From contig NZ_CP186694.1 in assembly GCF_049532965.1 (NCBI RefSeq), positions 4,278,001 through 4,342,000 on the forward strand: 64,000 bases of DNA, given 5' to 3'. The DNA comes from Roseateles sp049532965. GTDB taxonomy: Bacteria; Pseudomonadota; Gammaproteobacteria; Burkholderiales; Burkholderiaceae_C. Positions 42,066 to 50,099 of this stretch are shown here, piece by piece (the stretch's first letter is position 1; every line of letters begins with the position of its first letter). Below the pieces are notes generated by a model. The model was not told the origin of the DNA, did no database searches, and worked only from the letters and a program-made list of their open reading frames with translations. The translations under genes were made by a program, and so were the position numbers.

Positions 42066-43014
42066 CGCCGTCCTCCCTGCTCACTGTTGTGTTTGCAAGG
42101 ATGTTACTTCTCCTCATAACGAGGCGAATGGCTTCGGCAGGCAAAAGTTTGGTTCGTGACAACACCAGTTTGCGCCGGACGTCTAACGTGAAGCCTTCCA
42201 CGGCGGCCATGCTCTGGCCTTGCATATAGTCGGCGAATTCACGTGCCGATATTCCAGCGGGCCCAGGCAGGGATGCTTCGAAGTTGTGGAACCACTTGAT
42301 GAGCTGCTCGGGGCCCGGCTTGTTGATCTCAAGCTTGATCTCGAAGCGGCGCCAGACGGCTCGGTCCAGAAGTTCAGGGTGGTTCGTCGCGCACACGATC
42401 AGCGTGTGGCTGGGGAGCCGGTCCATTTGGACCAGCAGCGAGGAAACGACGCGCTTGATCTCGCCAGTCTCTTGCGCATCGCTTCGCTCCTTGCCGACCG
42501 CATCAAACTCGTCGAAGAAGAGCACGCATGGCGTGTCGGTGGCGTAGTCGATCAAGCGGCGAAGACGGTTCGACGTTTCGCCAAGATAACTGTCCACGAT
42601 GGCGTCGTAGCGAATCGACAGGAGCGGCAGCGAGAGCTCGGTGGCTAGCGCCTCGGCCAGGCTTGTCTTCCCGTTGCCAGGAGGGCCCAGCAGAAGCACA
42701 GTGTGACGAGGCTCCAAGGAGTGCGATCGCAGCAGAGCCGATCGCGAAAACTCGTCGATGAACTCATCGATCACTTCAACGACCTCGGGCGCGAGGACGA
42801 GTTCGGCGAGGCGTCGCTGCGCAGGGATCTCGTGAACCAGTTCGGCAACCCGCTCCGGCAGTTCGCCCGCGGCAGACTGAGGTCGCCCACGCAGAGGAGA
42901 TTCCAGGCCTGGCAAAAGAGCCTGAGCGGCTTTGGCAGAGCTGCGGCGCGACTCATTGATGATCGCTTTCATCGTCTGCTGTAGTGCATTCCGATCGCTT
43001 TTTGCCACAGTCAT
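41965..43014 (-). CDS. AAA+ ATPase paired with the subtilase
   Basis: 349 residues. Walker A LLLGPPGNGKTSLAEALA (110-117 core), pore-loop-like YDAIVDSYLGETSNRLRRLI, Walker B CVLFFDEFDAVGKER (163-171), sensor 1 IVCATNHPELLD and arginine-finger-type RAVWRRFEIKLE. This is a classic-clade (FtsH/spastin-like) ATPase. The basic C-terminal tail is encoded in the region that overlaps the subtilase start. It probably delivers substrate to, or controls, the protease. Confidence 0.9.
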   Translation of the reverse strand: MTVAKSDRNALQQTMKAIINESRRSSAKAAQALLPGLESPLRGRPQSAAGELPERVAELVHEIPAQRRLAELVLAPEVVEVIDEFIDEFSRSALLRSHSLEPRHTVLLLGPPGNGKTSLAEALATELSLPLLSIRYDAIVDSYLGETSNRLRRLIDYATDTPCVLFFDEFDAVGKERSDAQETGEIKRVVSSLLVQMDRLPSHTLIVCATNHPELLDRAVWRRFEIKLEINKPGPEQLIKWFHNFEASLPGPAGISAREFADYMQGQSMAAVEGFTLDVRRKLVLSRTKLLPAEAIRLVMRRSNILANTTVSREDGDADRLSNSPSKARKRGTKAQGQKETKVSGQDSV

Positions 43015-43053
43015 ACCCTTCCACCTTCCCCGCTTTTTTTACCGTCGCCGCCC

Positions 43054-43416
43054 TCAGGCTGCGCTCTTGCGCAGCTGAGCTTCGTACGCGTGCACGAGCG
43101 CCAAGAGGCCTTCGCAGGCCTTCTTAATCTGCTTCAACTCTCGCTCATCAGGCAATCCCGGAGCCTCGCTCAGGCTTCTCTTCGCAGGTGCCGAATCAAC
43201 CGCAACAGATGTTGCGTTTTTGTGCGCTTCTCGTGTCAGTGCTGCACGATAGCTGGACTTGGTCTTCTCGTGTGCTCGGCCGGTTTGGCAGAAACGCCAC
43301 AACTTGGAACGCTCGACCCCCAACCTTCTAGCGGCTCCCCCAGGCGTAAGGGCGTGCTCCTTTATGAACGCATGAACCGCCGCCTGCAACTCCGGATCGC
43401 TTTCGCACTTCGGCAT
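43054..43416 (-). CDS. Small HTH-type protein at the head of the protease operon
   Basis: 120 residues from the ATG at 43416; the frame is open upstream but MPKCESDPELQAAVHAFIKE reads as the natural N-terminus. LTPGGAARRLGVERSKLWRF resembles a helix-turn-helix. The C-terminal part is helical (KQIKKACEGLLALVHAYEAQ). It ends 39 bp before the AAA+ gene and may be the operon's regulator. Confidence 0.6.
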   Translation of the reverse strand: MPKCESDPELQAAVHAFIKEHALTPGGAARRLGVERSKLWRFCQTGRAHEKTKSSYRAALTREAHKNATSVAVDSAPAKRSLSEAPGLPDERELKQIKKACEGLLALVHAYEAQLRKSAA

Positions 43417-43783
43417 AACACCTAACGCCACAGATTGTAGAACTCCGCGAAGGATAAAGCGCAACAAACGCAACCGCAACAGGCGGGTGATTTTAGATGG
43501 TTTTCGTTGCGTTTAAGGCATCACTCGGAGCGCGGATGCTTCCTTGCTTGGCCTCAAGGCCGCGCGCTGCTGCCAATATTGAGCGGGGCCGGTCGCGTAG
43601 GGAGGCGGGGGCGTCAAGCTCGGACTTCGGTTGGAGACTTGCCGCTTTCGGATGCGTGTACGAGGGTGGGGGTCAAGCCTAAAAGCGTCACCACGTCGCC
43701 ATTGCGTCAGCGCTTCAAGGAGCCCCATCTGAAGAGAGCCATCCTCCCACGGCGAAGTCGACGTCCTTGAACCCACCGTGTGA

Positions 43784-43803
43784 TACTGTAGTTATATACA
43801 GTA
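43784..43803 (+). promoter_or_regulatory. LexA (SOS) box
   Basis: TACTGTAGTTATATACAGTA is a full CTGT-N8-ACAG site with matching TA flanks, almost identical to the enterobacterial SOS consensus. It lies 30 bp upstream of the ATG at 43834, the right place to block a promoter. The AT-rich centre can serve as the -10 region. Confidence 0.8.
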
Positions 43804-43833
43804 CAGTTGACCAACCAATCTCAAGGGGCTCGC

Positions 43834-44106
43834 ATGCTGCTGGACCTCAACGACGCGTCGACCATCGTGGAATGGTGGGCGATCTATCCCCAACGTCATA
43901 GCGCTCTGCTCGCGGACTGGGCTCATCGTCGGCCCGAGCACCGAGGCGCCATCATGGAGGCGCGCCGACGTATCCAGGCTGATCCATTGAAGCGACGCCT
44001 GCTAGAGACTTCGCGAATGGAGGAACATCAGCGAGATCAACTTCCAGTTCCTCCCACGCATGATGAACAAGCGGCCGGGGAGGCGAGCGTGGCTGTGACG
44101 GGATGA
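43834..44106 (+). CDS. SOS-controlled hypothetical protein, 90 aa
   Basis: MLLDLNDASTIVEWWAIYPQ at the N-terminus, then RHSALLADWAHRRPEHRGAI and a helical basic stretch EARRRIQADPLKRRLLE. Soluble and mostly helical, no known motif. The start at 43834 is chosen over a TTG at 43807 because the LexA box ends at 43803. Its stop overlaps the next start by 4 bp. Regulation by LexA is the most informative fact about it. Confidence 0.65.
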   Translation: MLLDLNDASTIVEWWAIYPQRHSALLADWAHRRPEHRGAIMEARRRIQADPLKRRLLETSRMEEHQRDQLPVPPTHDEQAAGEASVAVTG

Positions 44107-44450
44107 GACACGCTGGACGTCCATCGGTAAACGTGCTCGTTGGCGCAGCGGCGCGGCTCGAGTTCGAATTCACGCTTCAGGTTGAACTGGCCGAGCACGA
44201 CCCGCTGATGGAATCATTGCTGCAGCGACTCGACGACACAGGGTGCTCCGACGCGCTGGTTGGCGCCGGCGCCACGTGCTTTGTGGAACTCCAGTTCATC
44301 ACATCGGCCACGACCGCCGAGGAAGCCTTGCAAGGGGCTTCGGTCGCCGTCGAGCGCGCATTCCAAGGTGCAAGGGTCACGCGAATCGTTCCAGCGCCGG
44401 ATACTCCTTCCGCGATTGACTCAGAACGTCCGGGAAAGACTTCGCCCTAG
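44103..44450 (+). CDS. Hypothetical protein, second gene of the LexA-box unit
   Basis: 115 residues. LEFEFTLQVELAEHDPLMES and TCFVELQFITSATTAEEALQ alternate strands and helices, like a small ferredoxin-like alpha/beta domain. VERAFQGARVTRIVPAPDTP follows. Coupled by ATGA to the upstream gene, so co-regulated by LexA. Family not recognised. Confidence 0.6.
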   Translation: MRHAGRPSVNVLVGAAARLEFEFTLQVELAEHDPLMESLLQRLDDTGCSDALVGAGATCFVELQFITSATTAEEALQGASVAVERAFQGARVTRIVPAPDTPSAIDSERPGKTSP

Positions 44451-44507
44451 TTCATTCACTCACCGGCGCTATCCTCGCGAGCTAGCACGGATCGAAGGGT
44501 TGGTTGC

Positions 44508-44588
44508 GTGAACGAATGGGAAGCTGAGGTCGATGTTGAGGTGCTGCCCAACGGCAAGTTTTCCCCGGTCCTTGTTCTCATCCCCTGA
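44508..44588 (+). pseudogene. 5' fragment of a third gene, cut by an IS element
   Basis: GTG start, then NEWEAEVDVEVLPNGKFSPV and LVLIP; the TGA stop is the first three bases of the IS inverted repeat. It is therefore the first 26 codons of a gene interrupted by the element. The remainder is not found on the far side. Confidence 0.5.
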
Positions 44589-44649
44589 ATCGCCCCAGGT
44601 TTGCTAGACATCTCCGAGCCTCAGAACTTGAGGCCCAATAGGAGGTGCC

Positions 44650-44931
44650 ATGAAAACGAACCAACCCTACCCGGAAGAATTCAAGATCGAGGCGGTCAAG
44701 CAGATCACCGAACGCGGCCACAAGGTCGCTGAGGTGTCGGCGCGAATCGGCGTCAGTCAGCACAGTCTGTACAAGTGGATCAAGGCTTATGGCGTGCCGG
44801 CACCTGAGCGGCAGGCGGCCAACTCGCAGGCTGAAGAGCTGCGACGACTGAAGGCCGAGCTCAAGCGCGTGACCGAGGAGCGCGACATCCTAAAAAAGGC
44901 CGCAGCGTACTTTGCCAAGCAGTCCGGGTGA
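44650..44931 (+). CDS. IS3-family orfA
   Basis: 93 residues: PYPEEFKIEAVKQITERGHK, VAEVSARIGVSQHSLYKWIK and a zipper segment LRRLKAELKRVTEERDILKK. An A6G slippery run (44892-44898) lies inside the LKKAA codons, as used for OrfAB fusion. Overlaps orfB by 4 bp (GTGA). Confidence 0.92.
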   Translation: MKTNQPYPEEFKIEAVKQITERGHKVAEVSARIGVSQHSLYKWIKAYGVPAPERQAANSQAEELRRLKAELKRVTEERDILKKAAAYFAKQSG

Positions 44932-45803
44932 GGTACGCGTTCATCAAGAAGCACGAGCATGAGCACAGCGTGCGCCGCATGTGCAGCGTGATGCAGGTTC
45001 ACCCGAGCGGCTTCTACGCGTGGAGGGCCGAGCCGCAGAGTCCGCGCGAGCAGGATGACCACAGGCTGCTTGGGCTGCTAAAACATGCCTGGCTCGAGAG
45101 CGGCGGGACCTACGGGTACCGCAAGCTCACCCTGGACATGCGCGACCTCGGTGAGCGCTGCGGCAAGCATCGCGTGGCGAGGCTGCTCAAGCGCGAAGGA
45201 TTGCGTTCTCAGACGGGCTACGGACGTCGGCCTGGCGTGCGTGGCGGCAAGCCCGCCGTGGTGGCGCCAAATCACCTGCAGCGACAGTTCACTGTCGACG
45301 AGCCCAATCGAGCTTGGGTCACAGACATCACGTACATCCGCACGCACGAAGGTTGGCTGTACCTGGCGGTGGTCGTAGACCTGTTCTCGCGACAGGTCGT
45401 CGGATGGTCCATGGGCAGCCGCATCGACACGACCTTGGTCCTCGACGCGTTGCTGATGGCGCTGTGGCGGCGGCGACCCCAGTCCTCGGTGATGCTGCAC
45501 TCGGACCAGGGCTGCCAGTTCACGAGCCATGAATGGCAGGACTTCCTGCGCGAGCACAACCTCGTCTCCAGCATGAGTCGTCGCGGCAACTGCCACGACA
45601 ACGCCGTGGCCGAGAGCTTCTTCCAATTGCTCAAACGGGAACGCATTCGTCGGCAGATCTACCCGACACGAGATGCAGCCAAGTCCGACGTCTTCAGCTA
45701 CATCGAGATGTTCTATAACCCCAAGCGGCGCCACGGTACTGCCGGCGGCACATCGCCCGCCGAGTTCGAGCGTCGCCATTCCCAACGGCTCAGGACTGTC
45801 TAG
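44928..45803 (+). CDS. IS3-family orfB transposase
   Basis: 291 residues. HTH_21 part (GTYGYRKLTLDMRDLGERCG) and rve DDE core: RAWVTDITYIRTHEGWLYLA (D), VMLHSDQGCQFTSHEW (D) and CHDNAVAESFFQLLKRERIR (E). Full length and intact. Confidence 0.93.
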   Translation: MRYAFIKKHEHEHSVRRMCSVMQVHPSGFYAWRAEPQSPREQDDHRLLGLLKHAWLESGGTYGYRKLTLDMRDLGERCGKHRVARLLKREGLRSQTGYGRRPGVRGGKPAVVAPNHLQRQFTVDEPNRAWVTDITYIRTHEGWLYLAVVVDLFSRQVVGWSMGSRIDTTLVLDALLMALWRRRPQSSVMLHSDQGCQFTSHEWQDFLREHNLVSSMSRRGNCHDNAVAESFFQLLKRERIRRQIYPTRDAAKSDVFSYIEMFYNPKRRHGTAGGTSPAEFERRHSQRLRTV

Positions 45804-45929
45804 GAAATCCGGGGCGATTCAATGACGATACGGCACGCGTAAGCTCTTCGACTCTCATTAGCAACATTAAGTGTTCGTTCGCATCTATTGCTGGAATTGA
45901 CAGCAGACAAACAGCCCTGCTACACCTAA

Positions 45930-46854
45930 CGGGCAGCTCGTCGAGGAACAGCACCCCGTGCTGCGCGAGCGTGATCTCCCCGGGCCTCGGCGGCGACCCG
46001 CCCCCGATGAGCGCGGCCGCCGAGGCACTGTGATGCGGCGCCCGGAAGGCCCGCTGGGCCCACAAGGCGGGACGGAACTGCCCATTGGCGCTGAGCAGCG
46101 CGGCCGACTCCAGCGCCTCCGACTCCGACAGCGGCGGCAGCAAGGTCGGCAAGCGCTGCGCGAGCATGGACTTGCCGGTGCCCGGCGGCCCGACGAGCAG
46201 CACGCTGAGCCCGCCGGCCGCGGCGATCTCCAGGGCGCGCTTCGGGCCGGCCTGGCCCTTGATGTCGCGCAGGTCCAGGGGCGCCTCGGCCGGCGGGGGA
46301 AGCTCGCACTGCACGCGCGGCAGCGACGCGTCGCTGCGGGGCTGCAGCGCGTTCACCAGATCAAGCAGGTGGCCCGCTTCCCGCACGACCAGGCCCTGCA
46401 CCAGCGCGGCCTCGTTCGCGCAGCCCCGCGGCAGGATCAACTGGCGGTCCGACTTGGCTGCGCGCAAGGCCAGCGCCATCGCCAGCGCGCCCTTGACCGG
46501 TCGAAGCTCTCCCGACAACCCCAGCTCGCCAGCGCACTCGATGTCGGCGAGCAGGTCGGCATCGATCTGGCCGCTGGCCGCCAGCAGCCCGAGCGCGATC
46601 GGCAGGTCGAACCGGGCGCCTTCCTTCGGGAGATCGGCCGGCGACAGATTGACGGTGATGCGCTTGTTCGCGGGGAACTCGAGCCCGCTGCTCTGCAGCG
46701 CCGCACGCACGCGTTCACGCGACTCCTTGACCTCCAGATCCGCCAGGCCGACCAGCGTGAAGCTCGGCAGGCCATTGGCGAGATGCACCTCGACGTCCAC
46801 CGCCGCCGCGGACAAGCCGTCGAGCGCACGGCTGTGGATGATGGACAGGGACAT
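45930..46854 (-). pseudogene. yifB: yifB (Mg-chelatase-like AAA ATPase), 3' part deleted
   Basis: The true start is MSLSIIHSRALDGLSAAAVD at 46854; the frame upstream is not part of it. The N-terminal ChlI/Lon-like domain (VEVHLANGLPSFTLVGLADL; RITVNLSPADLPKEGARFDL) and the ATPase core (VLLVGPPGTGKSMLAQRLPT; GVLFLDELP) are present. Homology ends at about residue 309, just after Walker B, where YifB normally continues with about 200 residues (sensor and C-terminal parts). The sequence after the joint is unrelated and runs into the IS3 element. Loss of sensor motifs means the product is inactive. Confidence 0.85.
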
Positions 46855-47112
46855 GGCCACGGTGGGGACGCTGATCGTGAGGACGCTTGCCGACTCAACA
46901 GGCCCGCAGTGTCCGCAGTGAGGAATTTCACGCCTAGCACCCTGTTGGGGCGTTTCGAGGGTTAACCACGCCCCTGGCTGCGCATGCTTTTGGTGCGTCG
47001 TGATGCATGACGGGGCAGCCCTCGTCCGCTGGCGAACCACGATGAGCCGAGTTGGGGCCCCCTCGGAGGGAACGGCCGGGGAACGGCTCGAAAACGGCCC
47101 GTCAACGACCGC

Positions 47113-47130
47113 TTGGCACAAAAGCTGCAA
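47113..47130 (+). promoter_or_regulatory. Sigma-54 promoter of the porin-glnK-amtB unit
   Basis: TTGGCACAAAAGCTGCAA: GG at 47115-47116 and GC at 47127-47128 with exactly 10 bp between them, the -24/-12 arrangement. The ATG of the porin gene is about 55 bp downstream. A TTTTGGTGCG half-site near 46988 could belong to an NtrC enhancer, but its partner half is weak. Confidence 0.7.
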
Positions 47131-47182
47131 AGCCCGGCCGGAAGCAGTTGCCCCGTCGCCAACCCTCAGGAGCCCTCCGCGC

Positions 47183-47908
47183 ATGAAGCCCTTCGCCGCC
47201 CTCCGCGCCGCCGCCCTCACGCTGACCATCGCCGCCTCCGCCCTGCCGGCGCTGGCTCAGCAGGCGAATCCGCTGTCGTTCAACGTCAGCGTGACCTCGG
47301 ACTACCGCTATCGCGGCATCTCGCAGACGCGCCTCAAGCCGGCGCTGCAAGGTGGCGTGGACTACGCGCATTCGAGCGGCTTCTACGTCGGCGCCTGGGG
47401 CTCGACGATCAAGTGGATCTCGGACGGCGGCGGCGATGCCGACGTCGAGATCGACACCTATGCCGGCTACAAGACGGAGGTCGGCGGCGGCGTCACCGTC
47501 GACGTGGGCTTCCTGCGCTACAACTACCCGGGCAACGACCTGCCGGTCAGCGCCAACACCAATGAGCTGTACGGCGCCGTCTCCTTCGGACCCGCCACGC
47601 TCAAGTACTCGCACTCGATCAGCAACCTGTTCGGCTTTGCGGACTCGAAGAACAGCACTTACATCGACCTGAGCGCCACCTTCGACGTCGGCGGCGGCTT
47701 CACGCTGACGCCGCACGTCGGCCACCAGAAGGTCAAGAACAACAGCGCCTTCAGCTACACCGACTACTCGCTGACGGTGAACAAGGACTGGTCCGGCTTC
47801 ACCTTTGGCGCCGGCTTCGTGGCCACCAACACCGACAACTACATCGGTGGCAAGGGCAAGGACCTGGGCAAGAACGGCGTCGTCGTGTCCGTCAAGAAGG
47901 TCTTCTGA
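47183..47908 (+). CDS. TorF-family putative porin
   Basis: 241 residues. Signal peptide with LRAAALTLTIAASALPALAQ. The mature part begins NPLSFNVSVTSDYRYRGISQ, the hallmark of the TIGR02001/TorF family ('conserved outer-membrane protein', recalled), followed by regular beta-strand alternation and a C-terminal Phe (SVKKVF). The start is the ATG at 47183 after CAGGAG; the longer frame upstream is not coding. First gene of a nitrogen-regulated unit with glnK and amtB, so it probably lets small nitrogen compounds through the outer membrane. Confidence 0.88.
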   Translation: MKPFAALRAAALTLTIAASALPALAQQANPLSFNVSVTSDYRYRGISQTRLKPALQGGVDYAHSSGFYVGAWGSTIKWISDGGGDADVEIDTYAGYKTEVGGGVTVDVGFLRYNYPGNDLPVSANTNELYGAVSFGPATLKYSHSISNLFGFADSKNSTYIDLSATFDVGGGFTLTPHVGHQKVKNNSAFSYTDYSLTVNKDWSGFTFGAGFVATNTDNYIGGKGKDLGKNGVVVSVKKVF

Positions 47909-47966
47909 ATCTGAATCCGGAGCGCGCCGCCGGCCGCTCCGTGGCAAGCATCGAGGAGAAAACGTC

Positions 47967-48305
47967 ATGAAACTGATCACCGCCGTCATCAAGCCGTTCA
48001 AGCTGGATGAAGTGCGCGAAGCCCTGAGCGCCATCGGCGTGCAGGGGCTCACCGTCACCGAAGTCAAGGGCTTCGGCCGCCAGAAGGGCCACACGGAGCT
48101 GTATCGCGGCGCCGAGTACGTCGTCGACTTCCTGCCCAAGGTGAAGATCGAGGCCGCGGTGGCCGACTCCATCGTCGAGCAGGTCATCGAGGCCATCGAG
48201 AACGCCGCCCGCACCGGCAAGATCGGCGACGGCAAGATCTTCGTCTCCCCGCTGGACCAGGTGATCCGGATCCGCACCGGCGAGACGGGCCAGGACGCCC
48301 TGTGA
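47967..48305 (+). CDS. glnK: Nitrogen regulatory PII protein
   Basis: 112 residues, the standard PII length. MKLITAVIKPFKLDEVREAL opens the first beta-alpha-beta. The T-loop GFGRQKGHTELYRGAEYVVD contains Tyr51, the uridylylation site. The B- and C-loop regions are ARTGKIGDGKIFV and IRIRTGETG. The start has CGAGGAGAAAACGTC upstream. It binds ATP/ADP and 2-oxoglutarate and blocks the AmtB channel when nitrogen is plentiful. The gene precedes amtB, as is usual. Confidence 0.97.
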   Translation: MKLITAVIKPFKLDEVREALSAIGVQGLTVTEVKGFGRQKGHTELYRGAEYVVDFLPKVKIEAAVADSIVEQVIEAIENAARTGKIGDGKIFVSPLDQVIRIRTGETGQDAL

Positions 48306-48431
48306 TCGCCATGGCGCGCGCAGCGATCCCGTCCTGACCGAACCCCGCGGCGGCCTCCGAGGGAGGCCGCTCCCCGCCGTGCATCGCAGTTCCGTGCCGA
48401 TCCCCAAGATCCAACGAAGAGAGTCCCGATC

Positions 48432-49973
48432 ATGAAAAAACTACTCGCCTGCCTGGCCCTGGCCGCGGCAGCCTTCACCAGCCTGGCCCCGGCGGCCATG
48501 GCGCAGGACGCGGCCTCCGCGCCCGCCGCCACCGCCAGCGAGACAGCCGCCCCCGCCGCTGCGCCAACGGCCCCGGCCGCCACACCCGCGGCTGCGGCAC
48601 CGGCAGAAGCCGCTTCGGCCGCCGCCGCGCCCGCTCCCACCCCCAACAAGGGCGACACCACCTGGATGATGGTCTCCACCCTGCTGGTGATCCTGATGAC
48701 CGTCCCCGGCCTGGCGCTGTTCTACGGCGGCCTGGTCCGCAGCAAGAACATGCTGTCGGTGCTGATGCAGGTGATGGTCACCTTCTCGCTGATCGTGGTG
48801 CTGTGGGGCCTGTACGGCTACAGCCTGGCGTTCACGGAAGGCAACAAGTTCGTCGGCGGCTTCGACCGGCTCTTCATGAAGGGCATCTGGGACAACGCCG
48901 CGGGGACCTTCGTCAATGCCGCGACCTTCAGCAAGGGCGTGGTGATTCCGGAGATCGTCTTCGCCGCGTTCCAGGCGACCTTCGCCGGCATCACCTGCTG
49001 CCTGATCGTCGGTGCCTTCGCCGAGCGCATCAAGTTCAGCGCGGTGCTGCTGTTCATGGTGCTCTGGTTCACCTTCAGCTATGCGCCCATCGCGCACATG
49101 GTCTGGTACTGGATGGGTCCGGACGCCTACACCGCCGCGAACGTCGTCGACGAGATGAACGGCAAGGCCGGCCTGATCTGGCAGTGGGGGGCGCTGGACT
49201 TCGCCGGCGGCACCGTGGTCCACATCAACGCCGCGGTTGCGGGCCTGGTGGGCGCCTTCATGGTGGGCAAGCGCGTCGGTTATGGCCGTGAGGCGTTCAC
49301 GCCGCACAGCCTGACGCTGACGATGGTTGGCGCCTCGCTGCTGTGGGTGGGCTGGTTCGGCTTCAACGCCGGTTCCGCGCTGGAAGCCAACGGCTTCGCC
49401 GCCCTGGCCTTCATCAACACGCTGTTCGCCACTGCCGCCGCCGTGCTGGCCTGGTGCGTCGGCGAGGCGCTGCTCAAGGGCAAGGCCTCGATGCTGGGTG
49501 CCGCTTCGGGTGCCGTGGCCGGTCTGGTCGCGATCACCCCCGCCGCGGGCAACGTCGGCATCGGCGGTGCGCTGGTCATCGGCCTGATCGCCGGCTTTGC
49601 CTGCCTGTGGGGCGTGTCCGGCCTGAAGAAGCTGCTCGGCGCGGACGACTCGCTGGACGTGTTCGGCGTCCACGGCGTGGGCGGCATCGTCGGCGCGCTG
49701 CTGACCGGTGTCTTCAACTCGCCCAACCTGGGCGGTCCCTCGCTGGTGGGCGACTGGGTCACGGCCACCGCCGTCACCGCCGACGCCTACTCGATCGGCT
49801 CGCAGGTGCTGACCCAGCTCAAGGCCGTGCTGCTGACCATCGTGTGGTCGGGCGTGGTGTCGGTGATCGCGTTCAAGATCGTCGACCTGGTCATCGGCCT
49901 GCGTGTCACCGAAGAGGAAGAGCGCGAAGGCCTGGACATCACGTCGCACGGCGAGACCGCTTATCACAAGTGA
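48432..49973 (+). CDS. amtB: Ammonium transporter
   Basis: 513 residues. Signal peptide-like start (KKLLACLALAAAAFTSLAPA), then a 50-residue Ala/Pro-rich linker, unusual in length, before the Amt core (DTTWMMVSTLLVILMTVPGL, ALFYGGLVRSKNM). About 11 transmembrane helices follow, with GGTVVHINAAVAGLVGAFMV (pore His), FGVHGVGGIVGALLTGVF (second pore His) and a cytoplasmic C-terminal tail VTEEEEREGLDITSHGETAY. It conducts ammonium across the inner membrane under PII control. Confidence 0.96.
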   Translation: MKKLLACLALAAAAFTSLAPAAMAQDAASAPAATASETAAPAAAPTAPAATPAAAAPAEAASAAAAPAPTPNKGDTTWMMVSTLLVILMTVPGLALFYGGLVRSKNMLSVLMQVMVTFSLIVVLWGLYGYSLAFTEGNKFVGGFDRLFMKGIWDNAAGTFVNAATFSKGVVIPEIVFAAFQATFAGITCCLIVGAFAERIKFSAVLLFMVLWFTFSYAPIAHMVWYWMGPDAYTAANVVDEMNGKAGLIWQWGALDFAGGTVVHINAAVAGLVGAFMVGKRVGYGREAFTPHSLTLTMVGASLLWVGWFGFNAGSALEANGFAALAFINTLFATAAAVLAWCVGEALLKGKASMLGAASGAVAGLVAITPAAGNVGIGGALVIGLIAGFACLWGVSGLKKLLGADDSLDVFGVHGVGGIVGALLTGVFNSPNLGGPSLVGDWVTATAVTADAYSIGSQVLTQLKAVLLTIVWSGVVSVIAFKIVDLVIGLRVTEEEEREGLDITSHGETAYHK

Positions 49974-50023
49974 TCCCCGCGGAGGGCTTGCCCCTCCGGC
50001 CGAACGGCTCCTGCAATCGAGCG

Positions 50024-50051
50024 AACCGCCCCGACCGGGGCGGTTTTTTTT
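50024..50051 (+). terminator. Rho-independent terminator after amtB
   Basis: AACCGCCCC-GACC-GGGGCGGTT followed by a run of eight T. It lies 51 bp after the amtB stop and in front of the convergent signalling gene, and closes the porin-glnK-amtB unit. Confidence 0.92.
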
Positions 50052-50099
50052 CGTCTGGACGATGAAGCGCCTGAGCGATGGCGCGTCGCGGAACGGCCC

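Larger units (their letters stand above)
44586..45821 (+). mobile_element. IS3-family insertion sequence at the yifB joint
   Basis: 1,236 bp. The left end TGAATCGCCCCAGGTTTGCT and the right end, read inward, TGAATCGCCCCGGATTTCCT form imperfect inverted repeats. It carries orfA and orfB in overlapping frames. Flanking triplets differ, so there is no target duplication. The left flank is a truncated small gene, and the right flank leads after about 110 bp into truncated yifB. Confidence 0.9.

Noticed and set aside
48441..49967. A 508-residue minus-strand frame opposite amtB
   Set aside because: Antisense shadow of amtB; low-complexity Asp/His/Gln-rich translation.
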